Shown: positions 1-9,958, numbered from the stretch's first letter. The stretch: 64,000 nucleotides of DNA from Acidobacteriaceae bacterium (GCA_003134855.1 PLCS01000008.1:579421-643420); one strand, 5' to 3'. Numbers and translations: made by a program. The notes: a model not told the origin generated them from the letters alone.

Positions 1-262
1 CCGGCGCTACCTGTTCTTGCAGCGACCGGCAATCTTGAGCCAAGCAGGAGATACACACCAAACCAACAGGCAAAATGCTCTAGTCCGTCTTCCACGGCTG
101 GAGGAGCGGGCGATTTTTACTTCCCTAACCAGAACGCATCGCTATAAAGCCGCCGGATGGAAGGGTTCCCACTGCAAGTGACCGTGGTCACCGATTCAAA
201 CCGGCCCGGAGCCGTAAAAGATAGATAGACACCGAGCCGGACGCGCCAGAATCTTTGTGCGT

Positions 263-282
263 CCCGTTCCGTGAACGGGAGG
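263..282 (+). promoter_or_regulatory. Hairpin overlapping the hoxE ribosome binding site
   Basis: CCCGTTC (263-269) and GAACGGG (273-279) are a perfect 7-bp inverted repeat with a 3-nt loop. The right arm supplies the first G residues of the Shine-Dalgarno sequence GGGAGG (277-282) that lies 4 nt before the GTG start of hoxE. If the hairpin forms in the mRNA, it would partly hide the ribosome binding site of the first gene of the operon. The repeat is seen directly; a regulatory role is inference. Confidence 0.45.
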
Positions 283-286
283 ATTC

Positions 287-784
287 GTGCCTGCATTCAC
301 ACCGCCGCCGCTGCCCAGCGACGATAAACGATGGAAGATCGTGAACGGCACTATGCGCAAGAATGGCTTTGCCCGTCATGCGCTGATTGAAACGCTGCAC
401 ACGGTGCAATCCGCCTTCGGCTACCTGGACGACGATTCGATTCGCTTTGTGGCCCTCTCGCTGCGCGTGCCGCTGAGCCAGGCCTACGGTGTGGTGACGT
501 TTTACCACTACTTCAGCCTGAAGCCGCCGGGCAAGCACACCATGACCATCTGCGCCGGCACGGCCTGCTACATCAAGGGCGCCGACAAGCTGATCGCCGC
601 GGCGGAAAAGCGCCTGGGGGTTGCTCGTGGGCAGACCACTTCGGACGGCCAGATCAGCCTGATGACGGCCCGCTGCGTGGGCGCGTGCAGCCGCGCGCCG
701 GTGGTGCTGTGCGACGGCGCGGTGGCCGGCGAGATGGCCGCTGAGCCGATGCTCGAGCAGCTGGAAAGGTGGGCGGTGGAATGA
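287..784 (+). CDS. hoxE: NAD(P)-coupled [NiFe]-hydrogenase diaphorase subunit HoxE
   Basis: A 165-residue NuoE-like [2Fe-2S] protein. Four cysteines in the family pattern are visible: C89 and C94 (CAGTAC) and C130 and C134 (CVGAC). HoxE belongs to the diaphorase module of soluble bidirectional hydrogenases and is thought to pass electrons between HoxF/HoxU and further partners. The start is a GTG with GGGAGG 4 nt upstream. The first ATG would fall at residue 23 and remove part of the conserved N-terminal helix bundle. Its stop overlaps the next start (ATGA). It is the first gene of hoxEFUYHW. The presence of HoxE points to the five-subunit form found in cyanobacteria and other group 3d enzymes rather than the four-subunit HoxFUYH type. 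Confidence 0.93.
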   Translation: MPAFTPPPLPSDDKRWKIVNGTMRKNGFARHALIETLHTVQSAFGYLDDDSIRFVALSLRVPLSQAYGVVTFYHYFSLKPPGKHTMTICAGTACYIKGADKLIAAAEKRLGVARGQTTSDGQISLMTARCVGACSRAPVVLCDGAVAGEMAAEPMLEQLERWAVE

Positions 785-2433
785 CGATCGAAGAGCTCGA
801 GCAGGTTGCCAAAAGCGTCTGCCAGGAGAACGATAAATACGATTTTGAAGTGAATGTCTGCATGGACCTGGCCTGCATGAGCCAGGGCGCGGACCGTTTG
901 CGGGATGCGCTGGAAAAGGCTGCCGGAGCATCGGGAAAGAACATCCTGGTGCGCCGCACCGGCTGCATGGGCCCGTGCTCCAGCGGTCCGCTGGTTCGCG
1001 TGGACCCCGAGGAGCACCTGTATCACCATGTGAAGGCCGACAATGCCGACGCGATTGTGGCCAGCCTGGGCGGCCCGCCCGTCCCTGAACTGCAATGCGA
1101 CCTGAACGATCACTTTGACCGGCAGGTGCGGGTGGTGCTGGAGAATGCCGGCCACATCGATCCGGAGAAGATTGACGATTACATTGGCCGCGACGGCTAC
1201 AAGGCTCTGCTGACCGCGCTGACCGAGATGACGCCCAACGGCGTGATTCATCGCATCACCGAAAGCGGCCTGCGGGGGCGTGGCGGCGGCGGCTATCCCA
1301 CCGGACTGAAATGGGGAACGGTGGCCAAGGCCTCGGGCGAGTTGAAATACGTGGTCTGCAACGGCGACGAGGGCGACCCCGGCGCATTCATGGACCGCAG
1401 CGTCATGGAAGGCGATCCGCATCGCGTCATCGAAGGCATGGCCATCGCCGCCTACGCGGTGGGCGCAAGCAAGGGCTTCATTTATGTCCGGGCCGAGTAT
1501 CCGGTGGCCGTCTCCCGGCTGACGACCGCGATCCGCGAGGCGCGGCGGCGGGGATTGCTGGGCAACGGCATCTGCAACACGCCCTTCAACTTCGACGTGG
1601 AGATTCGCCTCGGCGCCGGAGCCTTTGTCTGCGGCGAAGAGACCGCGCTGCTCGCCTCCATCGAAGGCAAGCGCGGCACGCCCAGGCCGCGGCCTCCCTA
1701 CCCGGCGGTCAGCGGCCTCTTCGGCAAGCCCACGCTCATCAACAACGTGGAGACCTTCGCCAACATTGCGCCCATCGTGCGCAACGGCGGCAAGTGGTTC
1801 GCCAACATGGGATCGGAGCGGAGCAAGGGCACCAAGGTCTTCGCGCTGACCGGCAAAATCGCCAACACCGGACTAGTGGAAGTGCCGATGGGCATCAAGC
1901 TGCGCGAGATCATCGAGGTGATTGGCGGCGGCGTGCCGGATGGGCATCAGTTCAAAGCGGTGCAGACGGGCGGTCCTTCCGGCGGCTGCATACCGGCCGA
2001 GATGCTGGACCTGGGCGTCAGCTACGACGCGCTGATGGCGGTCGGCTCGATCATGGGATCGGGCGGCATGATCGTGATGGACGACACCTCCTGCATGGTG
2101 AACGTGGCCAAGTTCTTCGTCGAGTTCTGCATGACCGAATCCTGCGGCAAGTGCATTCCCTGCCGCGCGGGCACGGCGCAGATGTTCACGCTGCTGACCC
2201 GCATCTGCGATGGCAAGGGAACCATGGACGATCTGGACCTGCTGATCAGCCTGTGCGAGACCATCAAGGAAACCAGCCTTTGCGGACTGGGCATGACGGC
2301 GCCCAATCCGGTGCTGAGTACGATCAAGTACTTCCGCAACGAGTACATCGAGCACATTGTGCATAAGCGCTGTCCGGCCGGCGTCTGCAATATCGAAGCG
2401 CCCGCTGCTGTTTCCGCGGAGGTGTTGGCATAA
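781..2433 (+). CDS. hoxF: Hydrogenase diaphorase flavoprotein subunit HoxF
   Basis: A 550-residue NuoF homologue that binds FMN and NAD(H) and oxidises or reduces NAD in the bidirectional hydrogenase. Residues about 1-110 form a thioredoxin-like [2Fe-2S] domain (C27, C32, C62, C66). The Rossmann-like FMN/NAD part follows, with the glycine-rich [13 protein letters not shown] motif, CGEETALL, and a C-terminal [4Fe-4S] site in [13 protein letters not shown]. The ATG at 781 was chosen because it overlaps the hoxE stop by 4 nt (ATGA). A GTG 12 nt upstream in the same frame is possible but less likely. hoxU begins 8 nt downstream, so the genes are almost certainly co-transcribed. Confidence 0.95.
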   Translation: MTIEELEQVAKSVCQENDKYDFEVNVCMDLACMSQGADRLRDALEKAAGASGKNILVRRTGCMGPCSSGPLVRVDPEEHLYHHVKADNADAIVASLGGPPVPELQCDLNDHFDRQVRVVLENAGHIDPEKIDDYIGRDGYKALLTALTEMTPNGVIHRITESGLRGRGGGGYPTGLKWGTVAKASGELKYVVCNGDEGDPGAFMDRSVMEGDPHRVIEGMAIAAYAVGASKGFIYVRAEYPVAVSRLTTAIREARRRGLLGNGICNTPFNFDVEIRLGAGAFVCGEETALLASIEGKRGTPRPRPPYPAVSGLFGKPTLINNVETFANIAPIVRNGGKWFANMGSERSKGTKVFALTGKIANTGLVEVPMGIKLREIIEVIGGGVPDGHQFKAVQTGGPSGGCIPAEMLDLGVSYDALMAVGSIMGSGGMIVMDDTSCMVNVAKFFVEFCMTESCGKCIPCRAGTAQMFTLLTRICDGKGTMDDLDLLISLCETIKETSLCGLGMTAPNPVLSTIKYFRNEYIEHIVHKRCPAGVCNIEAPAAVSAEVLA

Positions 2434-2441
2434 GCGAAACC

Positions 2442-3143
2442 ATGGGCGTCAAAACTCTCATCATCGACGGCCAGGAGCTGAGCGCGCGCGCCGGGCAGAC
2501 CATCCTGGAAGTGGCGCGGGAGAATGACATCAACATTCCCACGCTCTGCCATCTGGAGGGCCTGAGCAATGTGGGCGCCTGCCGCCTCTGCCTGGTGGAG
2601 ATCAAGGGCAGCAACAAACTGCTGCCCGCCTGCGTCGCCAATATCCATGAAGGCATGGAGGTCGTCACCAACTCCGAGCGGCTCAAGAAACACCGCCGCG
2701 TGATTCTGGAGTTGCTCTTCGCCGAGCGCAATCACATCTGCGCGGTCTGCGTCTCCAACGGCCACTGCGAGTTGCAGGCGCTGGCGCAGGAGCAGGGCCT
2801 GACCCACATCAACCTGCCCTATCGCAACCCCGCGCTGACCGTGGATGCCTCGCACGAGCGCTTCACCGTGGACCACAACCGCTGCATCCTGTGCATGCGC
2901 TGCGTGCGGGCCTGCGCGGAGATTGAAGGCGCGCACATCTGGGATGTGATGGGCCGCGGCATCGACTCCATCGTCATCACCGATCTGCACGAAGAGTGGG
3001 GAAGCTCGGCTTGCACCCGCTGCGGGAAGTGCGTGCAATGCTGTCCCACCGGAGCACTCTTCGACAAGAGCAAGATCGGCTCCGATCACCCCAAGTATCC
3101 GGATTTTCTGCCTTACCTGAACCTCATGAGGGAAGCGCGATGA
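2442..3143 (+). CDS. hoxU: Hydrogenase diaphorase iron-sulfur subunit HoxU
   Basis: A 233-residue homologue of the N-terminal part of NuoG. It carries a plant-type [2Fe-2S] domain ([15 protein letters not shown], then a further Cys), the HxxxCxxC-type site ([12 protein letters not shown]), and two ferredoxin-like [4Fe-4S] sites ([11 protein letters not shown] and [14 protein letters not shown]). It wires electrons from the HoxYH hydrogenase module to HoxF. The ATG start is 8 nt after the hoxF stop, and the stop overlaps the hoxY start (ATGA). Length and cluster pattern are those of a complete HoxU. Confidence 0.95.
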   Translation: MGVKTLIIDGQELSARAGQTILEVARENDINIPTLCHLEGLSNVGACRLCLVEIKGSNKLLPACVANIHEGMEVVTNSERLKKHRRVILELLFAERNHICAVCVSNGHCELQALAQEQGLTHINLPYRNPALTVDASHERFTVDHNRCILCMRCVRACAEIEGAHIWDVMGRGIDSIVITDLHEEWGSSACTRCGKCVQCCPTGALFDKSKIGSDHPKYPDFLPYLNLMREAR

Positions 3144-3673
3144 GCAAATTGAAAGTGGCAACAGTGTGGCTGGACGGTTGTTCCGGCTGTCATATGTCTT
3201 TTCTCGACATGGACGAGCGGCTCCTCAAGCTGGCGGAGCTGATCGACATTGTCTACAGTCCCATCGTGGACGCCAAGGTCTTTCCCGACGAGGTGGACAT
3301 CGCCCTGGTCGAGGGCGCGGTAGCCTCGGTGGACGACGAAGCCAAGATCAAGAAGGTGCGCGCCCACTCCAAAATGCTGATCGCGATGGGCGATTGCGCC
3401 GTGGCCGGCAACGTGCCCTCAATGCGCAATCCTATTGGCCCCGAGAAGATTCTCGACCGGGCGTATATCGAGAACGCCAGCGCGCAGCAGCAGATTCCCT
3501 GCGTGGTGGTGCCCAAGCTGCTCAAAATCGTCCGCCCCATCCACGAGTTCGTCACAGTGGACGTCTTTTTGCCCGGCTGCCCGCCCTCGGCCGACACCTT
3601 TTACACCGCGTTGACCGCGCTGGTCACCGGTGCGCCGCTGGATATTTCAGCCCTTACCCGTTTTGGAGCTTGA
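3140..3673 (+). CDS. hoxY: [NiFe]-hydrogenase small subunit HoxY
   Basis: A 177-residue small subunit of a group 3d hydrogenase. The proximal [4Fe-4S] cluster ligands are visible as C14 and C17 (DGCSGCH), a Cys in MGDCAVAGN, and a Cys in LPGCPPSAD. It lacks the Tat signal and the extra C-terminal cluster region of membrane-bound uptake hydrogenases, so it should be cytoplasmic. The ATG overlaps the hoxU stop by 4 nt. The same frame is open further upstream, but that part lies inside hoxU. hoxH starts 3 nt after its stop. Confidence 0.95.
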   Translation: MSKLKVATVWLDGCSGCHMSFLDMDERLLKLAELIDIVYSPIVDAKVFPDEVDIALVEGAVASVDDEAKIKKVRAHSKMLIAMGDCAVAGNVPSMRNPIGPEKILDRAYIENASAQQQIPCVVVPKLLKIVRPIHEFVTVDVFLPGCPPSADTFYTALTALVTGAPLDISALTRFGA

Positions 3674-3676
3674 GTC

Positions 3677-5098
3677 ATGACCCAGACCATCACCATCGAT
3701 CCAGTCACGCGCCTTGAAGGCCACGGCAAAATCACTATCATGCTCGACAGCCAGGGCCAGGTGGAGGACGCACACTTCCACGTCACCCAGGTGCGCGGCT
3801 TTGAGAAGTTCTCTGAAGGACGGCCGTTTTACGAGATGCCCAGCCTGATGGCGCGCATCTGCGGCATCTGCCCGGTCTCGCACCTGCTGGCCTCGGCCAA
3901 GGCCTGCGAGGCCATCATGGCGGTGCGCATTCCGCATACCGCCGCGCAACTGCGGCGCATGTTGAATATGGCCCAGATGGTGCAGTCGCACGCGCTGAGC
4001 TTCTTCCATCTCTCCTCGCCTGATCTGTTGCTGGGCATGGAGTCGGACCCCCGCACGCGCAACATCTTCGGCGTTGCGGCCGCGCGGCCCGACCTGGGAC
4101 TGGCGGGAATCGGCCTGCGCCGCTTCGGCCAGCACATTATTGAGCTGCTGGGCAGCAAGCGCATCCATACCGGCTGGGTGGTTCCGGGCGGCGTCACCGA
4201 GCCGCTCAGCGCCGCTCACCGCGACGAGATTCTGTCCATGCTGCCCGAGGCCTTCGCCAACGTCAAGCTGGCGCTCACCGCCTACAAGCAGATCGCCGAC
4301 AGCTTCAAGCAGGAGATCGAGGTCTTCGCCAACTTCCCGTCCAATTATCTGGGCCTGATCAACGAGGACGAGTCCATCGAGTTCACTGACGGCGCGCTGC
4401 GGCTGATCGATCCCACAGGCACGATCATCGAGGACGGCATGACCGCCCATCGCTTCACCGAAGTGATCGGCGAGGCGGTCGAGAACTACAGCTACACCAA
4501 GTTCGTCTACTACAAGCCGCTCGGCTATCCCCAGGGCAGCTATCGCGTCGGCCCGCTGCCGCGGCTGAACATCGTCAAATCCATGGGAACGCCGCAGGCC
4601 GATGCGGAGCTGGCCTTCTTCAAGCAGATGAGCGCCGGACCCATCGAGAGCTCCTTCCACTATCATCATGCGCGGCTGGTCGAGGCGCTTTACGGCGTCG
4701 AGAATATCGAACGCATCCTCGCCGATCCGCTCATCCTCGACAAGCACGTGCGCGCCACGGCCGGCGTCAATCGCTTGGAAGGCGCGGGCCAGATCGAAGC
4801 GCCGCGCGGCACGCTCAACCACCACTACAAGGTGGACGAGAACGGCAAGATCACATGGGCCAACCTGGTCGTCGCTACCGGCCACAACAATAAAGCGATG
4901 AACTTGGGCGTTCTGCAGTCGGCCAAGGCTTACGTCAAGGACGGCAAGTTCACCCCGGGCGCGCTCAACCGCGTCGAGGCTGTGATCCGCGCCTTCGATC
5001 CTTGCCTCAGTTGCTCCACGCACGCCTTCGGGCAGATGCCTCTGGTGATGACGCTGGTCAATGCCGACGGCGAGGTCGTGGACCAGCTCATCCGCTAA
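3677..5098 (+). CDS. hoxH: [NiFe]-hydrogenase large subunit HoxH
   Basis: A 473-residue catalytic subunit that binds the NiFe(CN)2CO centre and carries out reversible H2 oxidation. The N-terminal nickel motif RICGICPVSH (C62, C65) and the C-terminal motif DPCLSCSTH (C443, C446, H449) are intact. The 24 residues after H449 match the removable C-terminal peptide of immature large subunits, so the protein needs an endopeptidase, and a candidate (hoxW) follows directly. The start codon ATG at 3677 is 3 nt after hoxY. The hyp genes needed to build the metal centre are not in this window and must lie elsewhere. Confidence 0.96.
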   Translation: MTQTITIDPVTRLEGHGKITIMLDSQGQVEDAHFHVTQVRGFEKFSEGRPFYEMPSLMARICGICPVSHLLASAKACEAIMAVRIPHTAAQLRRMLNMAQMVQSHALSFFHLSSPDLLLGMESDPRTRNIFGVAAARPDLGLAGIGLRRFGQHIIELLGSKRIHTGWVVPGGVTEPLSAAHRDEILSMLPEAFANVKLALTAYKQIADSFKQEIEVFANFPSNYLGLINEDESIEFTDGALRLIDPTGTIIEDGMTAHRFTEVIGEAVENYSYTKFVYYKPLGYPQGSYRVGPLPRLNIVKSMGTPQADAELAFFKQMSAGPIESSFHYHHARLVEALYGVENIERILADPLILDKHVRATAGVNRLEGAGQIEAPRGTLNHHYKVDENGKITWANLVVATGHNNKAMNLGVLQSAKAYVKDGKFTPGALNRVEAVIRAFDPCLSCSTHAFGQMPLVMTLVNADGEVVDQLIR

Positions 5099-5107
5099 AC
5101 TGAAACC

Positions 5108-5602
5108 ATGAGTTCGACCCAAGCCCGATGCCTCATTCTCGCCTGCGGCAACACAATGCGCGGAGATGACGGCGTCGGGATTTGGCTTGCCGAGTGGGCG
5201 GAGCGGCGCTTCGCAGACCAGCCCGGCGTGCGCATCATCGCCGACCATCAATGGACTCCCGAATTGGCCGAGGACGTTGCTCGCGCTCAATCGGTTCTAT
5301 TTATCGATTGCTCTCTCGATACGGCCCCCGGAACAGTCCATCTGAAGCCCGTGGAGCCAGCCGCCGCGGGGCAGGGAATCAACACCCATCATCAGAACGC
5401 GGCGGAGCTGCTCGCGCTGGCCAACGAACTCTACCATTCCCTGCCGAGCAATCCGCAATTGCTGACCATCGGCGCAGGCTCAACCGAGTTGGGCGAAGCC
5501 TTCAGCGTCGCAGTGTCTGCCGCGCTCCCCGATGCCTGCCGCCTGATCGAAGAGACGGTTGTACAACTGCTCAGCGCTCCGCCACCAAATCCAGCAAACT
5601 GA
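5108..5602 (+). CDS. hoxW: Hydrogenase maturation endopeptidase HoxW
   Basis: A 164-residue member of the HycI/HybD/HoxW nickel-dependent maturation proteases, which cut the C-terminal tail from the large subunit after metal insertion. The N-terminal LACGNTMRGDDGVG motif contains the first metal ligand (Asp of the DDGVG part), and HHQNAAELL corresponds to the conserved His-containing region. It begins 9 nt after hoxH, consistent with dedicated processing of HoxH. Its last 32 nt overlap the 3' end of the convergent aroA gene. Confidence 0.9.
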   Translation: MSSTQARCLILACGNTMRGDDGVGIWLAEWAERRFADQPGVRIIADHQWTPELAEDVARAQSVLFIDCSLDTAPGTVHLKPVEPAAAGQGINTHHQNAAELLALANELYHSLPSNPQLLTIGAGSTELGEAFSVAVSAALPDACRLIEETVVQLLSAPPPNPAN

Positions 5603-6872
5603 AGAACTCGGGAAAGCTGATGGCGACCGAGTCCGCGCCTTGAATCCGCGTCTCGCCCTCGGCGCGCAACGCGGCCACGCTGAAGGCCATGGCGATGCGG
5701 TGATCGCCGCCGGAGTCAATCGCCGCGCCGTGCAGCCTTTGGCCGCCGGGCACATCCAGGCCGTCGTCGAACTCCTCAACCTCGGCACCCATCGCGCGCA
5801 GATTCCTGACCACCAGCGCGATCCGGTCCGATTCTTTTACGCGCAGCTCACGCGCGTCGCGGATGCGGAGGCCGCCGCTGGTGAACGGTCCAATCGCCGC
5901 CAGCGCGGGCAGCTCGTCGATCAGTTGCGCGGCCAGCGCGCCGCTGATGGCGGTCGAGCCGAGCCCCTCTGGCGGAGCCGTGATCTGCACCGTACCCACC
6001 AGCTCGGAGTTCTTCTCCTCCAGATTCAGAACTGAAATACGTGCGCCCAGAGCGGTCAGCACGTCCAGCAGCGCGGCGCGCGTGGGGTTCAGGCCGAGCG
6101 AGTCCAGCACTAGGCTGGAGCCGGGAAACAAGGCCGCGGCGCAAAGAAAGAACGCCGCCGAAGAAATGTCGCCGGGAACGGCAGCGTCGATAGCACGCAG
6201 TCGCTGCGGCCCCTGTATCGACACCGAGTCCAGCGTGCGCTCGACCTTCGCGCCGAAGGCCCGCAAAGCCAGCTCGCTGTGGTCCCGTGTGCGCACCGCC
6301 TCGCGCACCGTGGTTGTACCCGCCGTCTGCAATCCGGCCAGCAGAATGCAGGTCTTCACCTGCGCGCTGGGCACCGGCGTGGTGTAGTCGATGGCGTGCA
6401 ACGCGCAGCCTTCGATGGTCAGCGGCGCATGGCCTTCGGTGAGCGCGAGCCGTGCGCCCATCGCTTCAAGCGGCTTGCGAATCCGCTCCATCGGACGGCG
6501 CGAGAGCGAGTCGTCGCCCACCAGCGTGAAGCGTCCCTGCTGCGGCGCCAGCAGGCCGCTGATCATGCGCATCGTCGAGCCGGAGTTGCCGCAGTCGAGC
6601 GGCTGGTCGCACGGCGTTACGCGCCCGCCCACGCCCGCGACTTCCACCGAGCCGTCTTCAAGGCGGCGCACCTTCGCGCCCAACGCCTCCATGCAGGCGA
6701 GGGTCGAGGCGCAATCGGCCCCGGTAGAAAAATTCGTAAAGCGCGACGTGCCTTCGGCAAAGGCCGCCAGCATTCCGTAACGGTGGCTGATGGATTTGTC
6801 GCCGGGCAGGCGCAGGCTGCCGTAAATATTCTTTGCCGGACGGATGATGCGTTCTTCTGTCGGAGTGTGCAA
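5571..6872 (-). CDS. aroA: 3-phosphoshikimate 1-carboxyvinyltransferase (EPSP synthase)
   Basis: A 433-residue enzyme of the shikimate pathway that joins phosphoenolpyruvate to shikimate-3-phosphate. Signature stretches are LPGDKSISHR near residue 23, CGNSGSTMR near residue 95, and LRVKESDRI in the C-terminal half. Length is normal for the family. It is convergent with hoxW (32-nt overlap of 3' ends) and divergent from the next gene, so it is a single-gene unit here. The start ATG immediately precedes the conserved N-terminal strand. Confidence 0.95.
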   Translation of the reverse strand: MHTPTEERIIRPAKNIYGSLRLPGDKSISHRYGMLAAFAEGTSRFTNFSTGADCASTLACMEALGAKVRRLEDGSVEVAGVGGRVTPCDQPLDCGNSGSTMRMISGLLAPQQGRFTLVGDDSLSRRPMERIRKPLEAMGARLALTEGHAPLTIEGCALHAIDYTTPVPSAQVKTCILLAGLQTAGTTTVREAVRTRDHSELALRAFGAKVERTLDSVSIQGPQRLRAIDAAVPGDISSAAFFLCAAALFPGSSLVLDSLGLNPTRAALLDVLTALGARISVLNLEEKNSELVGTVQITAPPEGLGSTAISGALAAQLIDELPALAAIGPFTSGGLRIRDARELRVKESDRIALVVRNLRAMGAEVEEFDDGLDVPGGQRLHGAAIDSGGDHRIAMAFSVAALRAEGETRIQGADSVAISFPEFFSLLDLVAER

Positions 6873-7099
6873 GGCGGCTCCCGGAATGGTCTCTCTTCAA
6901 GTCTAACCAACGGGAGAGCGGGGCGGGCAAAGGACGCAAAGGAAAGGCGTCCGGTAGTATACTGACGCGGAGCGGGAAAGCGGAAGGCACATCCAACGGA
7001 AATCAATATCGCCGTGCCAGCGCCCATGAGCGAACGCCAGCATCCCCTTGCTGGACAAGGCGCGGGAGAGCCGGCAAAGTGGGGTCGGGAGTCTACGGG

Positions 7100-9958
7100 A
7101 TGAACAGGAATATCTTTGTATTTACAACGGCGGGCATTCTTCTCGCGGCCGGCCTTCTTGCGGGACGGGGCATCATCGGTGTGAGCGCGCAGAACGAGCC
7201 GGCTCGCATCACCATCGACTATCCCCTCGAAGGTTCCCTCTTCCCGCCCGACATGGCCCCTCCCACCTTCCAGTGGCGCGACACAGCGCCCAACGCGAAC
7301 TCCTGGCAGATTGAAATCTCCTTTGCGGACGGCGCCGCGCCCCTCCTGGTCTCGTCGAAGGGCGAGCTGATGCGCATCGGCGCAATCGACCCGCGCGCCG
7401 TTGCCGACACCAACAAGCCGCCCGAACTGACCCCCGAGCAGGCCGCCGCGCACACCTACAAACCCGACGTGGCGACATGGACCGCGATCCGCCAGCACGC
7501 GGTCTCCGCAGCCGCCACTATCACCATCCGCGGTTTTGCGACTGGCGCGGTTCCGGTCTCCAGCGGCAGCATGAAGCTGAGCATCTCGACCGACCCGGTC
7601 GGCGCTCCCATCTTCTACCGCGACGTGCCGCTGATGCCCTCGGAGACGGAAAAGGGATTCATCAAGCCGCTGGCCTCGAGCGCTATTCCGCTGATCGAGT
7701 GGCGCATGCGCAATGTGGCGGATACGGGAAGCCATATCGTGATGACCGACCTTCATTCCTGCGCCAACTGCCACTCCTTCGCCGCCAACGGCAAGACCCT
7801 GGGCCTCGATCTGGATGGTCCGCAGAACGACAAGGGGCTATACACGCTTGTCCCGGTCTCCAGGCAGATGACGATTCGCAATCAGGATGTGATCTCTTGG
7901 TCCTCATTCCCTACGGAATCGGGCAGCCCGGTCCGCGTCGGCTTCATGTCCCAGGTCTCGCCCGATGGCCGCTATGTGGTCACCACCATCCGGCCGCCGG
8001 GAACCAAGAGCTCGTCGTTCTACTACGTGGCCAACTTCAAGGACTATCGATTCCTGCAAGTTTTTTACCCCACCCGCGGCATTTTGGCCTGGTATGACCG
8101 CGAGACCAAAAAGTTCCAGCCGTTGCCCGGCGCCGACGATCCCCGTTTTGTGCAGGCCAGCGCCGTCTGGAGCCCTGACGGCAAGTACCTGGTCTTCGTT
8201 CGCGCCGAGGCCAGGGAGCCATTCCCCGCCGACGGCAAGATGGCCGCCTATGCCAACGACCCGGCGGAGGTTCCGATTCAGTACGACCTCTACCGCATTC
8301 CCTTCAATCACGGCCTGGGAGGCAAGCCCGAACCCATCGTGGGCGCCTCGCAGAATGGCATGAGCAACAGCTTCGCCAAGATCTCGCCCGACGGCAAGTG
8401 GATGGTCTTCGTCCAGGCTCACAACGGCCAGTTGATGCGCCCCGACAGCAGGCTCTACATCGTTCCGGCCGCGGGCGGCGAGGCACGGCGTCTGACCTGC
8501 AACACGGCGCTGATGAACTCCTGGCATAGCTTCTCGCCCAACGGACGCTGGCTGGTCTTTTCCTCCAAGAGCCGTTCGCCCTACACGCAAATGTTCCTCA
8601 CGCACATCGACGCCGAGGGCAATGACACGCCCGCCATCCTGATCGAGAACTCCACCGCAGCCAATCGCGCCGTGAACATTCCGGAGTTCGTCAACATGGA
8701 CCCCAGCGGCATCGAACACATCGCCACGCCGGCGGTGGATTTTTATAAGCAATACGATGTGGCCGCGGAGCTGGCCAAGAAAGGCCAGCTCGCCGCCGCG
8801 CTGCCGGAGTGGGCCAAAGCCATCGCCATGAGCCCGGAGGACGCCCGCGCCCGCAACAACTACGGCCAGACGCTGGCCAAGGCGGGCAAGACCACGGACG
8901 CCATCGCCCAGCTCCAGAAGGCCGTTCTGATCAAGTCCCATTACCCTGAGGCGCACAACAATCTGGGCATCGCGCTGGCCGGCGCGGGCCGTTCCAGTGA
9001 TGCCATCGATCATTACCGCCAGGCGCTGGAGGACAATCCCGGCTATGCCGAGGCGCGCAACAATCTGGGCCGCGCGCTGCTCGAAGAACACCGTCTGCCC
9101 GAAGCCATTGAGCAGCTCCAGGAAGCCATCGACATCAATCCCGAGTATGCCGAGGCGCACAACAACCTGGGCTACGCGCTGGCCTCCCAGGGCCGCCTCG
9201 ACGAGGCCGTGCAGCACTATCGCCAGGCCATCGAGAGCGATCCAAAATACGCCCACGCCTACGACAACCTCGGCCAGACGCTGGCCATGCAGGGCAATCT
9301 CGACGAAGCCATTGCGGATTTCAGCAAGGCGGCCGAACTGGACCCCGCCTACGCCTCCGCGGAGGGCAACCTGGGTCATGCGCTGCTCTCCAAGGACCAT
9401 CCGGATGAGGCTATTCCGCACCTGCGGAAGGCAGTCGAACTTGCGCCGAAGAGCGCGGAATTCAGCAATTACCTGGGGCAAGCCCTGGGCGAAAAGGGCC
9501 AGACAGACGACGCGATTGTGCAATTCGAGCGGACCTTGCAGCTATCGCCCAACATGGTCGAGGCGCACTATTACCTGGGCGTGGCACTGGTGACGAAGGG
9601 ACGGCGCACCGAGGGCCTTGCGCACTGGCGGCAGGCGCTACGCAAAGAGCCGGACAATGTGCAGGTACTGAATGAAACCGCCTGGGTGCTGGCAACCGCG
9701 CCGGAGGCGGCTCTGCGCAACGGAAGCGAGGCCGTCTCTCTGGCTGAACACGCCGCGCAGCTCACCTCGGTGCGCGAGCCGGTGGTGCTGGGCACGCTGG
9801 CCGCAGCCTATGCTGAAACCGGCCGCTACGACCAGGCCATCGAGACGGAGCAGCGCGCCGCCGACCTGGCCGCTCGCCAAGGCAACGCGCCGCTGGCCGC
9901 AAGCCTCAAGCAGCGCCTCGCCCTCTTCGAGCGGAAGACTCCCATCCGCCAGCAATAA
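7100..9958 (+). CDS. Exported PD40 beta-propeller/TPR protein with a CxxCH site
   Basis: A 952-residue protein of unknown function. An N-terminal hydrophobic segment (FVFTTAGILLAAGLLAG) ends near an AQN site and looks like a signal peptide. Residues 221-225 are CANCH, a c-type haem attachment motif, followed by a TolB-like PD40 propeller region with repeated SPDGKW/SPNGRW-type motifs (about 280-540). From about residue 560 to 920 there are roughly ten tandem TPR repeats (AEAHNNLGxALAxxG type). The ATG at 7100 was preferred over an upstream GTG (7079) because it directly precedes the signal sequence. The single CxxCH suggests a periplasmic redox or scaffold protein, but no substrate can be named. 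It is divergent from aroA, with 227 nt between them. Confidence 0.85.
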   Translation: MNRNIFVFTTAGILLAAGLLAGRGIIGVSAQNEPARITIDYPLEGSLFPPDMAPPTFQWRDTAPNANSWQIEISFADGAAPLLVSSKGELMRIGAIDPRAVADTNKPPELTPEQAAAHTYKPDVATWTAIRQHAVSAAATITIRGFATGAVPVSSGSMKLSISTDPVGAPIFYRDVPLMPSETEKGFIKPLASSAIPLIEWRMRNVADTGSHIVMTDLHSCANCHSFAANGKTLGLDLDGPQNDKGLYTLVPVSRQMTIRNQDVISWSSFPTESGSPVRVGFMSQVSPDGRYVVTTIRPPGTKSSSFYYVANFKDYRFLQVFYPTRGILAWYDRETKKFQPLPGADDPRFVQASAVWSPDGKYLVFVRAEAREPFPADGKMAAYANDPAEVPIQYDLYRIPFNHGLGGKPEPIVGASQNGMSNSFAKISPDGKWMVFVQAHNGQLMRPDSRLYIVPAAGGEARRLTCNTALMNSWHSFSPNGRWLVFSSKSRSPYTQMFLTHIDAEGNDTPAILIENSTAANRAVNIPEFVNMDPSGIEHIATPAVDFYKQYDVAAELAKKGQLAAALPEWAKAIAMSPEDARARNNYGQTLAKAGKTTDAIAQLQKAVLIKSHYPEAHNNLGIALAGAGRSSDAIDHYRQALEDNPGYAEARNNLGRALLEEHRLPEAIEQLQEAIDINPEYAEAHNNLGYALASQGRLDEAVQHYRQAIESDPKYAHAYDNLGQTLAMQGNLDEAIADFSKAAELDPAYASAEGNLGHALLSKDHPDEAIPHLRKAVELAPKSAEFSNYLGQALGEKGQTDDAIVQFERTLQLSPNMVEAHYYLGVALVTKGRRTEGLAHWRQALRKEPDNVQVLNETAWVLATAPEAALRNGSEAVSLAEHAAQLTSVREPVVLGTLAAAYAETGRYDQAIETEQRAADLAARQGNAPLAASLKQRLALFERKTPIRQQ

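Noticed and set aside
2022-3161. Minus-strand frame across hoxF/hoxU
   Set aside because: Both plus-strand genes are certain, and the opposite frame has no recognisable domain.
3647-5290. Long open frame (547 codons) opposite hoxH
   Set aside because: It mirrors the hoxH codons. High GC at third positions keeps the opposite frame open; no motif or start signal supports it.
7904-9523. Long minus-strand frame under the PD40/TPR gene
   Set aside because: It is a shadow of the repeated TPR codons and has no family features.
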